A DNA stretch of 64,000 nt, taken from CAVZTA01 sp963778025. Its GTDB lineage: Bacteria > Chloroflexota > Limnocylindria > Limnocylindrales > CSP1-4. Below are positions 17,681 to 25,979 of the stretch, piece after piece (the stretch's first letter is position 1; each line of letters opens with the position of its first letter). The notes under the pieces are model-generated. The model was not told the origin of the DNA. It saw nothing but the letters and a program-made list of their open reading frames with translations, and searched no databases. A program made the position numbers and the translations under genes. Where the stretch lies: NCBI GenBank assembly GCA_963778025.1, contig CAVZTA010000019.1, forward strand, positions 434,001-498,000. Direction: 5' to 3'.

Positions 17681-18375
17681 GCCGGCTGCACCTCGCGAGC
17701 CGGCGCCGCGTCTGCCGCCGCGCCCTCGAGCGGCTCTGCCGCACCCTGCCCCGCCTCGTCGAGCAGCCGGTCCACCGCCTCGTCCCAGGAGGTCACGGCG
17801 TGGCGGCCCTTGTAGCGAAGGAGTCGATCGAAGGTGTCGCGCCGCAGCCGCAGCCACGCGCTGTTCGGGAAGTACGCGTCCATCATCTGACGCCACAGGC
17901 GGACCGGCAGGCGGTAGCGGGCCTCGCGGTCCCACGACACCTGGTCGGCCGCGAGGCCGTTCGGCCCCTGCGCGAACACCGTCCCGCTGAACTGGAACAG
18001 GAGCGGGATCACCCCGTCGTCGAGCGCGTGGAAGAACTTGGACGCGGCCACCTCGAAGTCGTACGTGCAGCCGACGGGCACGTCGACGTCGACCTGCCCG
18101 GTGAACGACGGGACGTTCAGGCTGACGTGCGTCCAGAGCATCGTCCGCAGCGTCTCGCCCCAGCGCGAGGGCGCGCCGAACAGCTCGAACAGGCGGCCCT
18201 CCTCATCGGGGCTGTAGTGGCGGCGCGTGGCCTCGACCTGCACCTGGATGCGCAGGGCGACCGACTGGACCCGCTGACCTCCGGGCGCCTCGATCCGGAG
18301 TCTGAACGCCAGCGTCGGCGCGACCGCGTACGGCTCGACCCGTCCATCGAGGATCTCGAACCGCAGGTCGCTCAT
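17677..18375 (-). CDS. DUF6084 family protein
   Basis: A 232-aa protein with predicted beta-rich fold. It opens MSDLRFEILDGRVEPYAVAPT, followed by a conserved block (LRTMLWTHVSLNVPSFTGQ) and VPVGCTYDFEVAASKFFHAL. The C-terminus is an Ala/Pro/Glu tail. Homologues are specific to group 1h hydrogenase operons and have no assigned activity. Starts in the stop of DUF5947 and ends over the start of the 483-aa protein. Confidence 0.75.
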   Translation of the reverse strand: MSDLRFEILDGRVEPYAVAPTLAFRLRIEAPGGQRVQSVALRIQVQVEATRRHYSPDEEGRLFELFGAPSRWGETLRTMLWTHVSLNVPSFTGQVDVDVPVGCTYDFEVAASKFFHALDDGVIPLLFQFSGTVFAQGPNGLAADQVSWDREARYRLPVRLWRQMMDAYFPNSAWLRLRRDTFDRLLRYKGRHAVTSWDEAVDRLLDEAGQGAAEPLEGAAADAAPAREVQPA

Positions 18376-19097
18376 GCCGGCGTCCCCACGCGCGGTGGCC
18401 GGCTGCGCTCGGCGAGGTCGGCGAAGAAGGCGTCGATGGCGGTCCACGCCTCCTCGCCGCCGTCGAAACCCTTCCACGTGCGGCGGATGATCCCGACCAG
18501 CTCGTAGCACGCGTCGATGGGGACGATGAAGCAGCGCTGGCCGCCGCCCTTCGGCCGGTGGACCAGGAGCGCCTGGACGTCGGGCAGCATGGCCGCGAGC
18601 GAGGGGTTGGCGGCCTGCAGCTCGGCCCATGTGTCGAGCGGCAGGAGCGACTCGGTGGCGCCGGCCGGTCCTGGGTAGAACGCGACCGGGCCGCCCTGGT
18701 CGGTCTGGTGGAAGACGAACACGATCCCGACCGGGATCTGCAGCTGCTCCCACTGCGCCTCGCTGAGCCGGAAGTCCGGGTCATGGACGACGTCGTCGGG
18801 CACGGCCTTGAAGCGGCCCCGGCCCGCGCCGTCCGGCTCGAACAGCAGCCAGCACCCACGGCACGAGCACTTCAGCAGGTGCTGCTCCAGGTCGACCACG
18901 TGATCGTGGCGGTCGGCCAGGAGCTCCGTGCAGAACTCGCAGCGCTCGCCGGGGATCGGGCGAGCACGCGGCTGGAGGTAGCGACGCAGCGCGGGCGCCA
19001 TGGGGGTCGGGTCGGCGGGTGCCAGGTCGTCCGCCGTGCGTGGCGCCAGGAACCGGCCGAGCCCACCGGTCCCGCTCCGGGTCGCACGGTCGTCCAT
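18372..19097 (-). CDS. DUF5947 family Cys-rich protein
   Basis: A 241-aa protein. Near residue 52 it carries ERCEFCTELL, and near residue 78 KCSCRGCWLLF, together five Cys able to hold zinc or an Fe-S cluster. The rest is an alpha/beta domain (IPVGIVFVFHQTDQGG; ACYELVGIIRRTWKGFDGG). It is conserved in high-affinity hydrogenase operons next to a NifU-like protein, so metal-cluster delivery or electron transfer to the hydrogenase is a reasonable guess. The start lies 5 bp after the NifU-fusion stop. Confidence 0.75.
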   Translation of the reverse strand: MDDRATRSGTGGLGRFLAPRTADDLAPADPTPMAPALRRYLQPRARPIPGERCEFCTELLADRHDHVVDLEQHLLKCSCRGCWLLFEPDGAGRGRFKAVPDDVVHDPDFRLSEAQWEQLQIPVGIVFVFHQTDQGGPVAFYPGPAGATESLLPLDTWAELQAANPSLAAMLPDVQALLVHRPKGGGQRCFIVPIDACYELVGIIRRTWKGFDGGEEAWTAIDAFFADLAERSRPPRVGTPA

Positions 19098-19102
19098 CGC
19101 GC

Positions 19103-20065
19103 TCAGGCCAGCCCTACCGGGACGGCGACACGGACCGTCCCGTCGTCGGTCAGGAGGGGCAAGGGATCCAGATGGAGCCCGCCGTCGCCGATGGACCGAC
19201 CGGCCAGCCGGACGTCGAACCGGTACCCGCACGTCGCGCAGGTGAGGACGGTGCCGTCGAGATGCCCGCCGTCGAGCGTCGAGCGGCAGTTCGCGCAGCG
19301 GTCGCGATAGGCGAACAGCCCGTCGTCGGCGCGGCACAGCAGGACGTCGAGCCCGGCGAGCTCCAGCGCCGACAGCGAGGCCCCCGGGACGTCGGCGAGG
19401 GTGACCCACTCCGTGCGCTGCTCGTTGGGGAGGTGCTGGCGACCTCCCGGCGAGCCCACGCCCCGGGACTCGAGCTGGATGAGCGTCGGTGCCGGCTCGA
19501 CGTCGATCGCCTCGATCCGGGCGATCTCCGGCGCCGCGTCGAGGATGGCCCGTTCCACGGCGTAGGTCAGGGTCACCGACGACGACGGACAGCCGGAGCA
19601 GCTCCCCGCCATGCGCAACCGGACGACGCCGTCCTCGATCGCCTCGACCGAGACGTCGCCGCCATGCGACCCGAGATACGGCCGCACGCCGTCGAGGGCG
19701 TGCTGGACCCGGGTCGCGAGGTCGACCGGGTGGAGGTCGTGGATGACGAGCAGGCTCGCCACGAGCTGGTCCGCCAGGAGCCGGTCCAGCAGCCCGGCAT
19801 CGAGCGCGCCTTCGTCGTCAGCGAGCTGGAGGATCCGCCGCAGCCCGGCGCCGTAGAACCGCATCAGCACGCTGACGAGGTCCTCCGCGCGCTCGACGGC
19901 CCTGGGGTCCGGGCTGCGCCCGAGCTCGCCCAGGAGCGCGTCGATCCGCTCGGCGAGCTGGCGCGCGTCGAGCGTCTCGCCCGGGACGTCGTGCGGGGGG
20001 CCGAGTGGGTCGTGGAGACCGGTGGCGCCGACCTCCGACGGCACCACCGGGTCCGCGACGGTCAT
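19103..20065 (-). CDS. NifU C-terminal domain protein fused to a Rieske-like domain
   Basis: A 320-aa protein. It has an N-terminal helical region and then a NifU scaffold domain at roughly 135-215, with AGSCSGCPSSS as the CxxC that carries a transferable Fe-S cluster. The C-terminal domain (225-320) has Rieske-like surroundings (DDGLFAYRDRC; LAGRSIGDGGLHLDPLP). Its metal site is two CxxC pairs (CANC and CATC) in place of the CxH/CxxH of a Rieske centre. It probably donates clusters to, or relays electrons from, the hydrogenase. It overlaps hhyL by 4 bp. Confidence 0.85.
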   Translation of the reverse strand: MTVADPVVPSEVGATGLHDPLGPPHDVPGETLDARQLAERIDALLGELGRSPDPRAVERAEDLVSVLMRFYGAGLRRILQLADDEGALDAGLLDRLLADQLVASLLVIHDLHPVDLATRVQHALDGVRPYLGSHGGDVSVEAIEDGVVRLRMAGSCSGCPSSSVTLTYAVERAILDAAPEIARIEAIDVEPAPTLIQLESRGVGSPGGRQHLPNEQRTEWVTLADVPGASLSALELAGLDVLLCRADDGLFAYRDRCANCRSTLDGGHLDGTVLTCATCGYRFDVRLAGRSIGDGGLHLDPLPLLTDDGTVRVAVPVGLA

Positions 20066-21865
20066 GCCTGCTGGAGCATCGCCGGCGAGTGGTGCCGCTC
20101 CAGCACCTGCCCGCCGCCGAGATACATGTGGACGCCGCACGGCAGGCAGGGGTCGAAGCTGCGGACCGTGCGCATGATGTCGATGCCCTTGAAGTTCGCC
20201 CGATCGTTCTCCTCGAAGATCGGCTGGCCCTGGACGGCGTCCTCGTACGGGCCGGGTGTCCCGAACTTGTCCCGCGGGTTCGCGTTCCAGGGCGTCGGCG
20301 GGTAGGGGTGGTAGTTCGCGATCTTCCCGCCGCGGATGACCATGTGGTGCGACAGGACGCCGCGCACCGCCTCGGTGAAGCCGCAGCCGATGGCCTCGTC
20401 GGGGACCTTGAACTCGCTCCACGTCTTGGTGTGCCCCGCGCGGATCTCCTTGAGCGCCTGCTCGATGAAGTACAGCGCGCAGCCCGCGGCGTACGCCTGG
20501 AAGTAGGTGCGCGCCCGATCCCGCTCGATGGTGTTCGAGCCCTGGGTCGGGATCCGCCACTCGAACGACTTCTCGGGCAGGAGCGCCGTCCGCGGGAAGT
20601 TGATCTGGACGCTGCTGCCGGTCGCCTTGATGTAGCCGATGTCGACGAGCCCCGAGAGGGCGGTCGACCAGAGGCGTGCCAGCGGCCCACCGCCGGTGTC
20701 CAGCGCGAGATGCTTGTTGTCGCCGGGCTCGCCCTCGTGGTACCAGCGCGGGCTCATCACCCAGCTGTACTTGCCATCGAAGTCGCGCTTCTGCGGCTCC
20801 GGGATCGTGTGCTGGTTCCACGGATGGTCCTTGGACACCGGGTTGCCCAGCGGGTCGTTCGTGACGAACGTCTCCTGGTCCTGCCACTCCTTGTAGTAGG
20901 AGCTGCCCAGCAGGATCCGGATCCCGAGATTGATCTTCACGAGGTCGTTCGTGATGAGCTGGCCGTCGACGATGACACCGGGCGTGACGTACATCGCCCG
21001 GCCCCACGTCGTCATGTCCTTGTAGTCGAAGTTGCACACCTCGGGGTTCTGGAACGAGCCCCAGCAGTTCAACAAGGTGCGCCGCAGGCCCACCTGCTCG
21101 TAGCCGGGGATGGCCTCGTACATGAAGTCGAACAGGTCGTCGTGCATCGGGACGACGCGCTTCATGAACTCCACGTAGCGCATCAGCCGGATGTAGTAAT
21201 CGGTGAACAGCTGGATGGTGGCGGTGGTGCCGACGCCGCCCGGGTAGAGCGTGGACGGGTGGACGTGCCGCCCTTCCATCAGCGAGAACATCTCGCGCGT
21301 CCAGCGACTGACCTGGAGAGCCTCACGGTAGAAGGCGCCCTCGAACGGGTTCAGCGACCGCATGATGTCGCCGATCGTCCGATAGCCGTGGTCGGCGGCG
21401 TGGGGCGCCTCGGTGCGGTCGGCGAGCTCGGCGACGCCCGGGTTCGTCTCGCTGACCATCTTGTGGCAGAAGTCGACCCCGACCAGGTTCTCCTGGAAGA
21501 TGTTGTGGTCGAACATGTATTCGGCCGCTTCACCCAGGTTGATGATCCATTCACCCAGATTCGGCGGCTGGACGCCGTACGCCATGTTCTGGTTGTAGAC
21601 CGAACAGGTGGCGTGGTTGTCGCCGCAGATACCGCAGATGCGGCTGGTGATGAAGTGGGCGTCGCGCGGGTCCTTGCCCTTCATGAAGATGCTGTAGCCG
21701 CGGAAGATGGACGACGTGCTCTTGCATTCGACGACCGTCTTGTTGCCCCAGTCGATCTTCGTGTAGATGCCCAGGCTGCCGACGATCCGGGTGATCGGAT
21801 CCCAGGCCATCTCGACGAGGTTCTCGGTCTCGGCTTGCGTGCTGCGCGGGAGCTGCGGTGGCCAT
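20062..21865 (-). CDS. hhyL: [NiFe]-hydrogenase large subunit, group 1h (high-affinity)
   Basis: Catalytic subunit of the actinobacterial-type uptake hydrogenase, about 600 aa. The L1 motif is RICGICGDNHATC near residue 80. The L2 motif is DPCLPCGVHMYLGGG near the C-terminus. Together they provide the four Cys that bind Ni and Fe. Some 21 residues follow the CGVH, the expected tail for the maturation protease. The ATG at 21865 has an AGGAG sequence 6 nt upstream and gives MATAAPAQHA. One extra base near 21834 separates it from ETENLVEMAWDPITR, which completes the usual N-terminus. An internal Met (21810) is therefore not the real start. Confidence 0.93.
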
Positions 21866-21925
21866 GCTGCTCTCCTGCCGGTGCGCCCGGCGCGGGCGCG
21901 GGTCGAACGACGTCGAACGGTCAGC

Positions 21926-22996
21926 TCACGCCCATGGGCGCGTGTAGCCGGTGGCCAGCTCCCGGCCCTTGTGTCGCCACTTGGGCTCCTTGTCCACGGT
22001 CGCCGCGGTGATCGCGCGGAGCCTGCGGATCGTCGGGCCGTAGACCATCCCGGTCACGCCCGTCGAAAGGCGCGAGCCGGGCGGCTCGTCCATGAACGGC
22101 ATGAACTTGTCGGGGAAGCCCGGCATCGTGCAGCCGATGCAGATGCCACCGACGTTCGGACAGCCGCCCACGCCGTTCACCCAGCCACGCTTGGGGACGT
22201 TGCACTTCACCACGGGGCCCCAGCAGCCGAGCTTGACGATGCACTTGGGCGAGCCGTACTCGGTCGCGAAGTCGCCCTGCTCGTAGTAGCCCGCGCGGTC
22301 GCAGCCCTCGTGGACCGTCGCACCGAAGAGCCAGGTGGGGCGAAGCGCGTCGTCGAGCGGGATCATCGGCGCGGCGCCTGCCGCCTGGTAGAGCAGGTAC
22401 AGCAGCGTCTCGGCGAAGTTGTCGGGGTGCGTCGGGCAGCCCGGGATGTTCACGATGGGGATGCCGGCCTTGGACTTCCAGGTCCAGCCGAGGTAGTCGG
22501 CCACGCCCATCGCGCCCGTGGGGTTGCCGGCCATCGCGTGGATGCCGCCGTAGGTCGCGCACGTGCCGGCCGCGACGAGCGCCAGCGCCTTGGGCGCCAG
22601 CCGGTCCAGCCAGTCGTTGACGGTCATCGGCTGTCCGGTATCAGGGTTGTTGCCGAAGCCGGTCCAGTAGCCGTCACCGTTGATCTGTTCGTTGGGGATC
22701 GAGCCCTCGACGACCAGGACGAACGGCTCGAGCTCGCCGCGGTCGGCCTTGAAGAACCACTCGATGAAGTCGTTGGCGCCGCCGACCGGTCCGTTATCGA
22801 AGTCGATGAGCGGCCAGTGGACCTGGATCTTCGGCAGCCCAGGCAAGGCCCCGAGGGCGATCTCCTCGATGCTCGGCTGCGTGGCCGAGGTCAGCGCGAC
22901 CGAATCGCCGTCGCAGCTCAGCCCGGCGTTGATCCACAACAGGTGTACGACTGGCTCCGTGGCCGTCTCGTCCGGGGCCGCATTCGCAGCCGCCAT
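21926..22996 (-). CDS. hhyS: [NiFe]-hydrogenase small subunit, group 1h (high-affinity)
   Basis: Fe-S subunit of 356 aa, with no Tat signal, as in group 1h. It relays electrons from the NiFe site through three clusters. The proximal-cluster motif near residue 27 is GLSCDGDS, where Asp stands in the position of a normal Cys. Further ligands lie in GTCATYG, GCPTHPDN, HEGCDRAG, and the closely spaced Cys of LGCWGPVVKCN and GGCPNVGGICIGC. ATG at 22996 has GGAGGT 8 nt upstream. First gene of the hydrogenase operon; hhyL follows after 60 bp. Confidence 0.93.
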   Translation of the reverse strand: MAAANAAPDETATEPVVHLLWINAGLSCDGDSVALTSATQPSIEEIALGALPGLPKIQVHWPLIDFDNGPVGGANDFIEWFFKADRGELEPFVLVVEGSIPNEQINGDGYWTGFGNNPDTGQPMTVNDWLDRLAPKALALVAAGTCATYGGIHAMAGNPTGAMGVADYLGWTWKSKAGIPIVNIPGCPTHPDNFAETLLYLLYQAAGAAPMIPLDDALRPTWLFGATVHEGCDRAGYYEQGDFATEYGSPKCIVKLGCWGPVVKCNVPKRGWVNGVGGCPNVGGICIGCTMPGFPDKFMPFMDEPPGSRLSTGVTGMVYGPTIRRLRAITAATVDKEPKWRHKGRELATGYTRPWA

Positions 22997-23095
22997 CGCG
23001 GTACCTCCTGCATCCCTGATCCCCGCTTTGGTGCCCGGTCGCGGCGTGGGTGTTCGATCCGCCGGTCCGACCGGTCGTTGGGTCCGTTCCATGTC

Positions 23096-23116
23096 GGCTC
23101 CGGCCTAGCCGGAGTC
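23096..23116 (-). terminator. Hairpin over the padR stop codon
   Basis: GGCTCCGGC, CTA, GCCGGAGTC forms a 9-bp stem (one G-U pair) with the stop codon in the loop. There is no U tract. It may separate padR from the hydrogenase operon as a weak terminator or attenuator. Confidence 0.4.
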
Positions 23117-23663
23117 GTTGCCACCTCCCGCCTTGTGGCCGGCATGGCGACCGAGGAAGCGCTCGATCGCGCGATGACCGTCCCTGATGGAGTCCGCCCA
23201 CGACGTCGAGCTGTGCAGCGCCCCGGGGGGTGAGCGCGTACACGCGGCGTGGCGGACCGCTGGCGGAGATCGACCACGTGGACCCGACCAGCTCCTCGCG
23301 CTCGAACGCGCGCAGCGTCCGATAGAGCCAGCCGGAGTCCCCGGAATCGAAGCCGAAGATGGTCAGACGTTCGAGGAGGTCGTAGCCGTGGCCGGGCTGC
23401 TCCCGCAGGAGCAGCAGGATGCAGGCGCGGAAGAAGCTGCCGGAGCCACCCGAGCCGGTCGACGGCCCCTCCGCACGCCGGTGGTCCGGCGGGACGAGCG
23501 TCGGCCGCGGGTGCTTGGAGCCGCGCACACGCGTCGCGAGCGAGCGCTCGATGACGGTCGTCGTGGCGATCGCACGGGCGTCAAGAAGGTCGCGGGTCGC
23601 GTCCGGTCGGGACGTGAGGCCGCTGGTGGGGGTCCTCGATGCGGTGGCACGGGCACGGTCCAT
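23105..23663 (-). CDS. PadR family transcriptional regulator, one frameshift
   Basis: About 185 aa. A basic, low-complexity N-terminal 70 residues precede a PadR winged helix: GSFFRACILLLLREQPGHGY, then DSGWLYRTLRAFEREELV and PPRRVYALTPRGAAQLD. One extra base near 23207 shifts the frame. The continuation WADSIRDGHRAIERFLGRH is the usual C-terminal helix and ends at TAG 23107-23105. It is 108 bp upstream of hhyS on the same strand and may control the hydrogenase operon. The start at 23663 is uncertain because the N-terminal part is not conserved-looking. Confidence 0.75.
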
Positions 23664-23857
23664 GGCCGCTCCGACATCATGTCGCTTCGCCCTCGAACCC
23701 TAGTCCGCGACGGTCGTCAGGTAACGCACGCCGGCAGATACAGGCGAACTCGCAATGCACTTGCAACGCGGGTCCTGTGAACCCGGGCTCGGCGACGCGG
23801 CAGCCGGTGGCAGAGGCTGCTCAAGGAACGTCGGGGATGCACCCAAGGAGGACCCGG

Positions 23858-24073
23858 ATGTCGCACCACGACCAGTCGGACAAGGCCAAGACAGACCACC
23901 CGAAGATCACGCGCGGCGCCGAGGACGTCGCCGATCAGGAGTCCGAGGCGGGACGCCACGACCTGGGCACGGACACGGCGACAGGCCGACCCACCGGCGG
24001 CTCGACGGCGCGCGACGTGACCGGCGTCGACCCGAAGGAGCCGATCACCACCGACGGCCGCTCCAAGGGCTGA
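23858..24073 (+). CDS. Small hydrophilic protein of unknown function
   Basis: A 71-aa highly charged, Gly/Asp/Thr-rich protein (MSHHDQSDKAKTDHPKIT) without hydrophobic core, probably disordered. The start is chosen by AAGGAGGA 6 nt upstream; an in-frame ATG at 23837 lies before the ribosome site. Such proteins often belong to general stress regulons in high-GC bacteria. No family recognised. Confidence 0.6.
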   Translation: MSHHDQSDKAKTDHPKITRGAEDVADQESEAGRHDLGTDTATGRPTGGSTARDVTGVDPKEPITTDGRSKG

Positions 24074-24121
24074 CCTCACCGCACCGGTGACCGGCGGGGG
24101 ACACCCCGTCGGCCGACGCCG

Positions 24122-24189
24122 CCACCGCCACGTGGTGGACCCGGCGGAGGAGCGACCCGCCCGCCGTCACGACCACCGCCACGTGGTGG
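24122..24189. repeat. Pair of 17-bp CACGTG-centred repeats
   Basis: CCACCGCCACGTGGTGG occurs at 24122-24138 and again at 24173-24189, 51 bp apart. Each contains the palindrome CCACGTGG, extended to CCAC(N)..GTGG. They lie between the 3' ends of two convergent genes, so they are more likely structural or bidirectional-terminator elements than promoters. The rest of the 156-bp gap shows nothing else. Confidence 0.55.
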
Positions 24190-24229
24190 CCGAGCGCCGG
24201 ACCGCGCCGCGGCGAGCCTCGCGGACCCC

Positions 24230-25252
24230 TCAGCGCCAGCCGAGCTCCGGCGCGACGTACTTGAGGATGCTCTCGACCGCGTGGGCGTTGTAGTCGACGC
24301 CCAGCTGGTTCGGGACGGTCAGCAGCAGCGTGTCGGCGGCCTGGATCGCGGTGTCCTCGGCGAGCTGCTTCACGAGGACATCCGGCTCCGCCGCATAGGA
24401 GCGCCCGAAGATCGCCTTGGTCTGCGCGTCGATGTAGCCGACCTGGTCGTCGTCCTGGTTCCGGTGGCCGAAGTACGCCCGGTCCCGGTCGTCGACCAGG
24501 GCGAAGATGCTGCGACTGACCGACACGCGCGGCTCGCGCTCGTGACCTGCCGCAGCCCAGGCGTCGCGGAACAGGCGGATCTGCTCCGCCTGGAGCTCGT
24601 GGAAGGGCACACCGGCATCCTCGGTCATCAGCGTCGACGACATCAGGTTCATGCCCTGCTTCGCGGCCCATTCCGCCGTCGGACGGGAGCCCGCGCCCCA
24701 CCAGATCCGCTCGCGGAGCCCGGGCGAGTACGGCTCGGGCCGCAACAGCCCCGGCGGGTTCGGGAACATCGGCGTCGGGTTGGGCTCCGCGAAGCCCTGC
24801 CCGGACAGGACCTGCAGGAACACCTCGGTGTGCTGGCGCGCCATGTCCGCGTCCGTCTCGCCTTCGGGTGGCGTGTACCCGAAGTACCGGAAGCCATCGA
24901 TGACCTGTTCGGGCGAGCCGCGGCTGATGCCCAGCTGCAGGCGACCGCCCGCGATGAGGTCGGCCGCGCCCGCGTCCTCGACCATGTACAACGGGTTCTC
25001 GTAGCGCATGTCGATGACGGCGGTGCCGATCTCGATGCGCTTCGTCCGCGCGCCGATCGCGGCCAGCAGCGGGAACGGCGAGGCGAGCTGCTGGGCGAAG
25101 TGGTGGACGCGGAAGTAGGCGCCGTCGGCGCCCAGCTCCTCCACGGCTTCGGCCAGCTCGATCGACTGGATGAGGGCGTCGGCGCCCGAGCGCACCTTCG
25201 AGTACGGGGTGGCCGACCAATGCCCGAACGACAGGAACCCGATCTTCTTCAC
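24230..25252 (-). CDS. LLM class flavin-dependent oxidoreductase
   Basis: A 340-aa luciferase-like TIM barrel starting MKKIGFLSFGHW. Typical blocks are GADGAYFRVHHFAQQLASP, RIEIGTAVIDMRYENPL and LQLGISRGSPEQV. These enzymes use FMN or F420; this subfamily is often F420- or FMN-dependent with unknown substrate. It is monocistronic and ends 117 bp before the tRNA-His gene on the other strand. Confidence 0.85.
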   Translation of the reverse strand: MKKIGFLSFGHWSATPYSKVRSGADALIQSIELAEAVEELGADGAYFRVHHFAQQLASPFPLLAAIGARTKRIEIGTAVIDMRYENPLYMVEDAGAADLIAGGRLQLGISRGSPEQVIDGFRYFGYTPPEGETDADMARQHTEVFLQVLSGQGFAEPNPTPMFPNPPGLLRPEPYSPGLRERIWWGAGSRPTAEWAAKQGMNLMSSTLMTEDAGVPFHELQAEQIRLFRDAWAAAGHEREPRVSVSRSIFALVDDRDRAYFGHRNQDDDQVGYIDAQTKAIFGRSYAAEPDVLVKQLAEDTAIQAADTLLLTVPNQLGVDYNAHAVESILKYVAPELGWR

Positions 25253-25368
25253 GCCGAAAGCCTACGGGAGGTCCCGACGGACGATGCGCGGCTCGGACCG
25301 CGGCACGTTACAATCCGGCGCTCCCACGACGTGGATGGCCGCGTGCCGGCTCGCCGTGGAGACTGCAT

Positions 25369-25441
25369 GGTGGCCTTAGCTCAATGGCAGAGCATCGGAT
25401 TGTGGCTCCGAAGGTTACGGGTTCGAGCCCCGTAGGCCACC
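25369..25441 (+). tRNA. tRNA-His (anticodon GTG)
   Basis: A complete cloverleaf: acceptor GTGGCCT with AGGCCAC, D-arm AGCTC/GAGC, anticodon stem TCGGA/TCCGA with loop TTGTGGC, and T-arm ACGGG TTCGAGC CCCGT. The extra G at -1 (25369) opposite discriminator C (25441) is the His identity pair. CCA is not encoded. Confidence 0.95.
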
Positions 25442-25481
25442 CCAACGCCTTCCCGGCGACCGTTGCCCGACCAGGTGCGTC

Positions 25482-25940
25482 ATGACGATGCGACTCCCGC
25501 CGTCGGGCAGTCACGGAGCCCGGATGCCGAGTGGCTCCGTCCTTCGGTTCGGCAGTCGCGTCATGGCGCGGCTCTACCGGCTGACCGCTGGCCGGTCGAG
25601 CGGTGACATGTTGCTCCTCACGACCGTCGGCGCCCGCTCGGGCGAGCAGCGCATCGCGTCCCTTCGACGGTTCGACGATGGCGACGGCCGCTGGCTGGTC
25701 GTCGGGTCCGCCGGCGGTCAGGCGAAGCATCCGGCGTGGCTCCACAACCTCGCCCAGAACCCGGGGCAGGCCTGGGTCGAGGTCGGCCGCGAGCGCTCGA
25801 AGGTCCATCCCGAGCTGCTGTCCGGGGATGAACGCGCCGCGGCGTGGACGCGGATCGTCGCCGAGGCACCGCAGTTCGGCGCGTACGAGCACAAGACGGA
25901 CCGCGAGATCCCCGTCGTGCGGTTGACCCGTAGTCCCTGA
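25482..25940 (+). CDS. Deazaflavin (F420)-dependent nitroreductase family protein (Ddn-like)
   Basis: A 152-aa split beta-barrel protein. Family wording: MLLLTTVGARSGEQRIASLR, VVGSAGGQAKHPAWLHNLAQNPG and ERAAAWTRIVAEAPQFGAYE. Mycobacterial Ddn uses reduced F420 to reduce quinones and nitro compounds. It lies just after tRNA-His. Together with the LLM genes it supports an F420-using host, although no F420 biosynthesis gene is in the window. Confidence 0.85.
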   Translation: MTMRLPPSGSHGARMPSGSVLRFGSRVMARLYRLTAGRSSGDMLLLTTVGARSGEQRIASLRRFDDGDGRWLVVGSAGGQAKHPAWLHNLAQNPGQAWVEVGRERSKVHPELLSGDERAAAWTRIVAEAPQFGAYEHKTDREIPVVRLTRSP

Positions 25941-25979
25941 CGGCCCATCGCGCGCTTCGTGGGATGTCAGCATTCCCGG

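Noticed and set aside
20062..21810. Internal Met at 21810 as start of hhyL
   Set aside because: The segment just upstream reads as the usual N-terminus after a one-base correction, and a good ribosome site precedes ATG 21865.
20005..22011. 668-aa plus-strand open frame
   Set aside because: Antisense shadow of the hydrogenase large subunit and NifU fusion; no recognisable motif, low-complexity composition.
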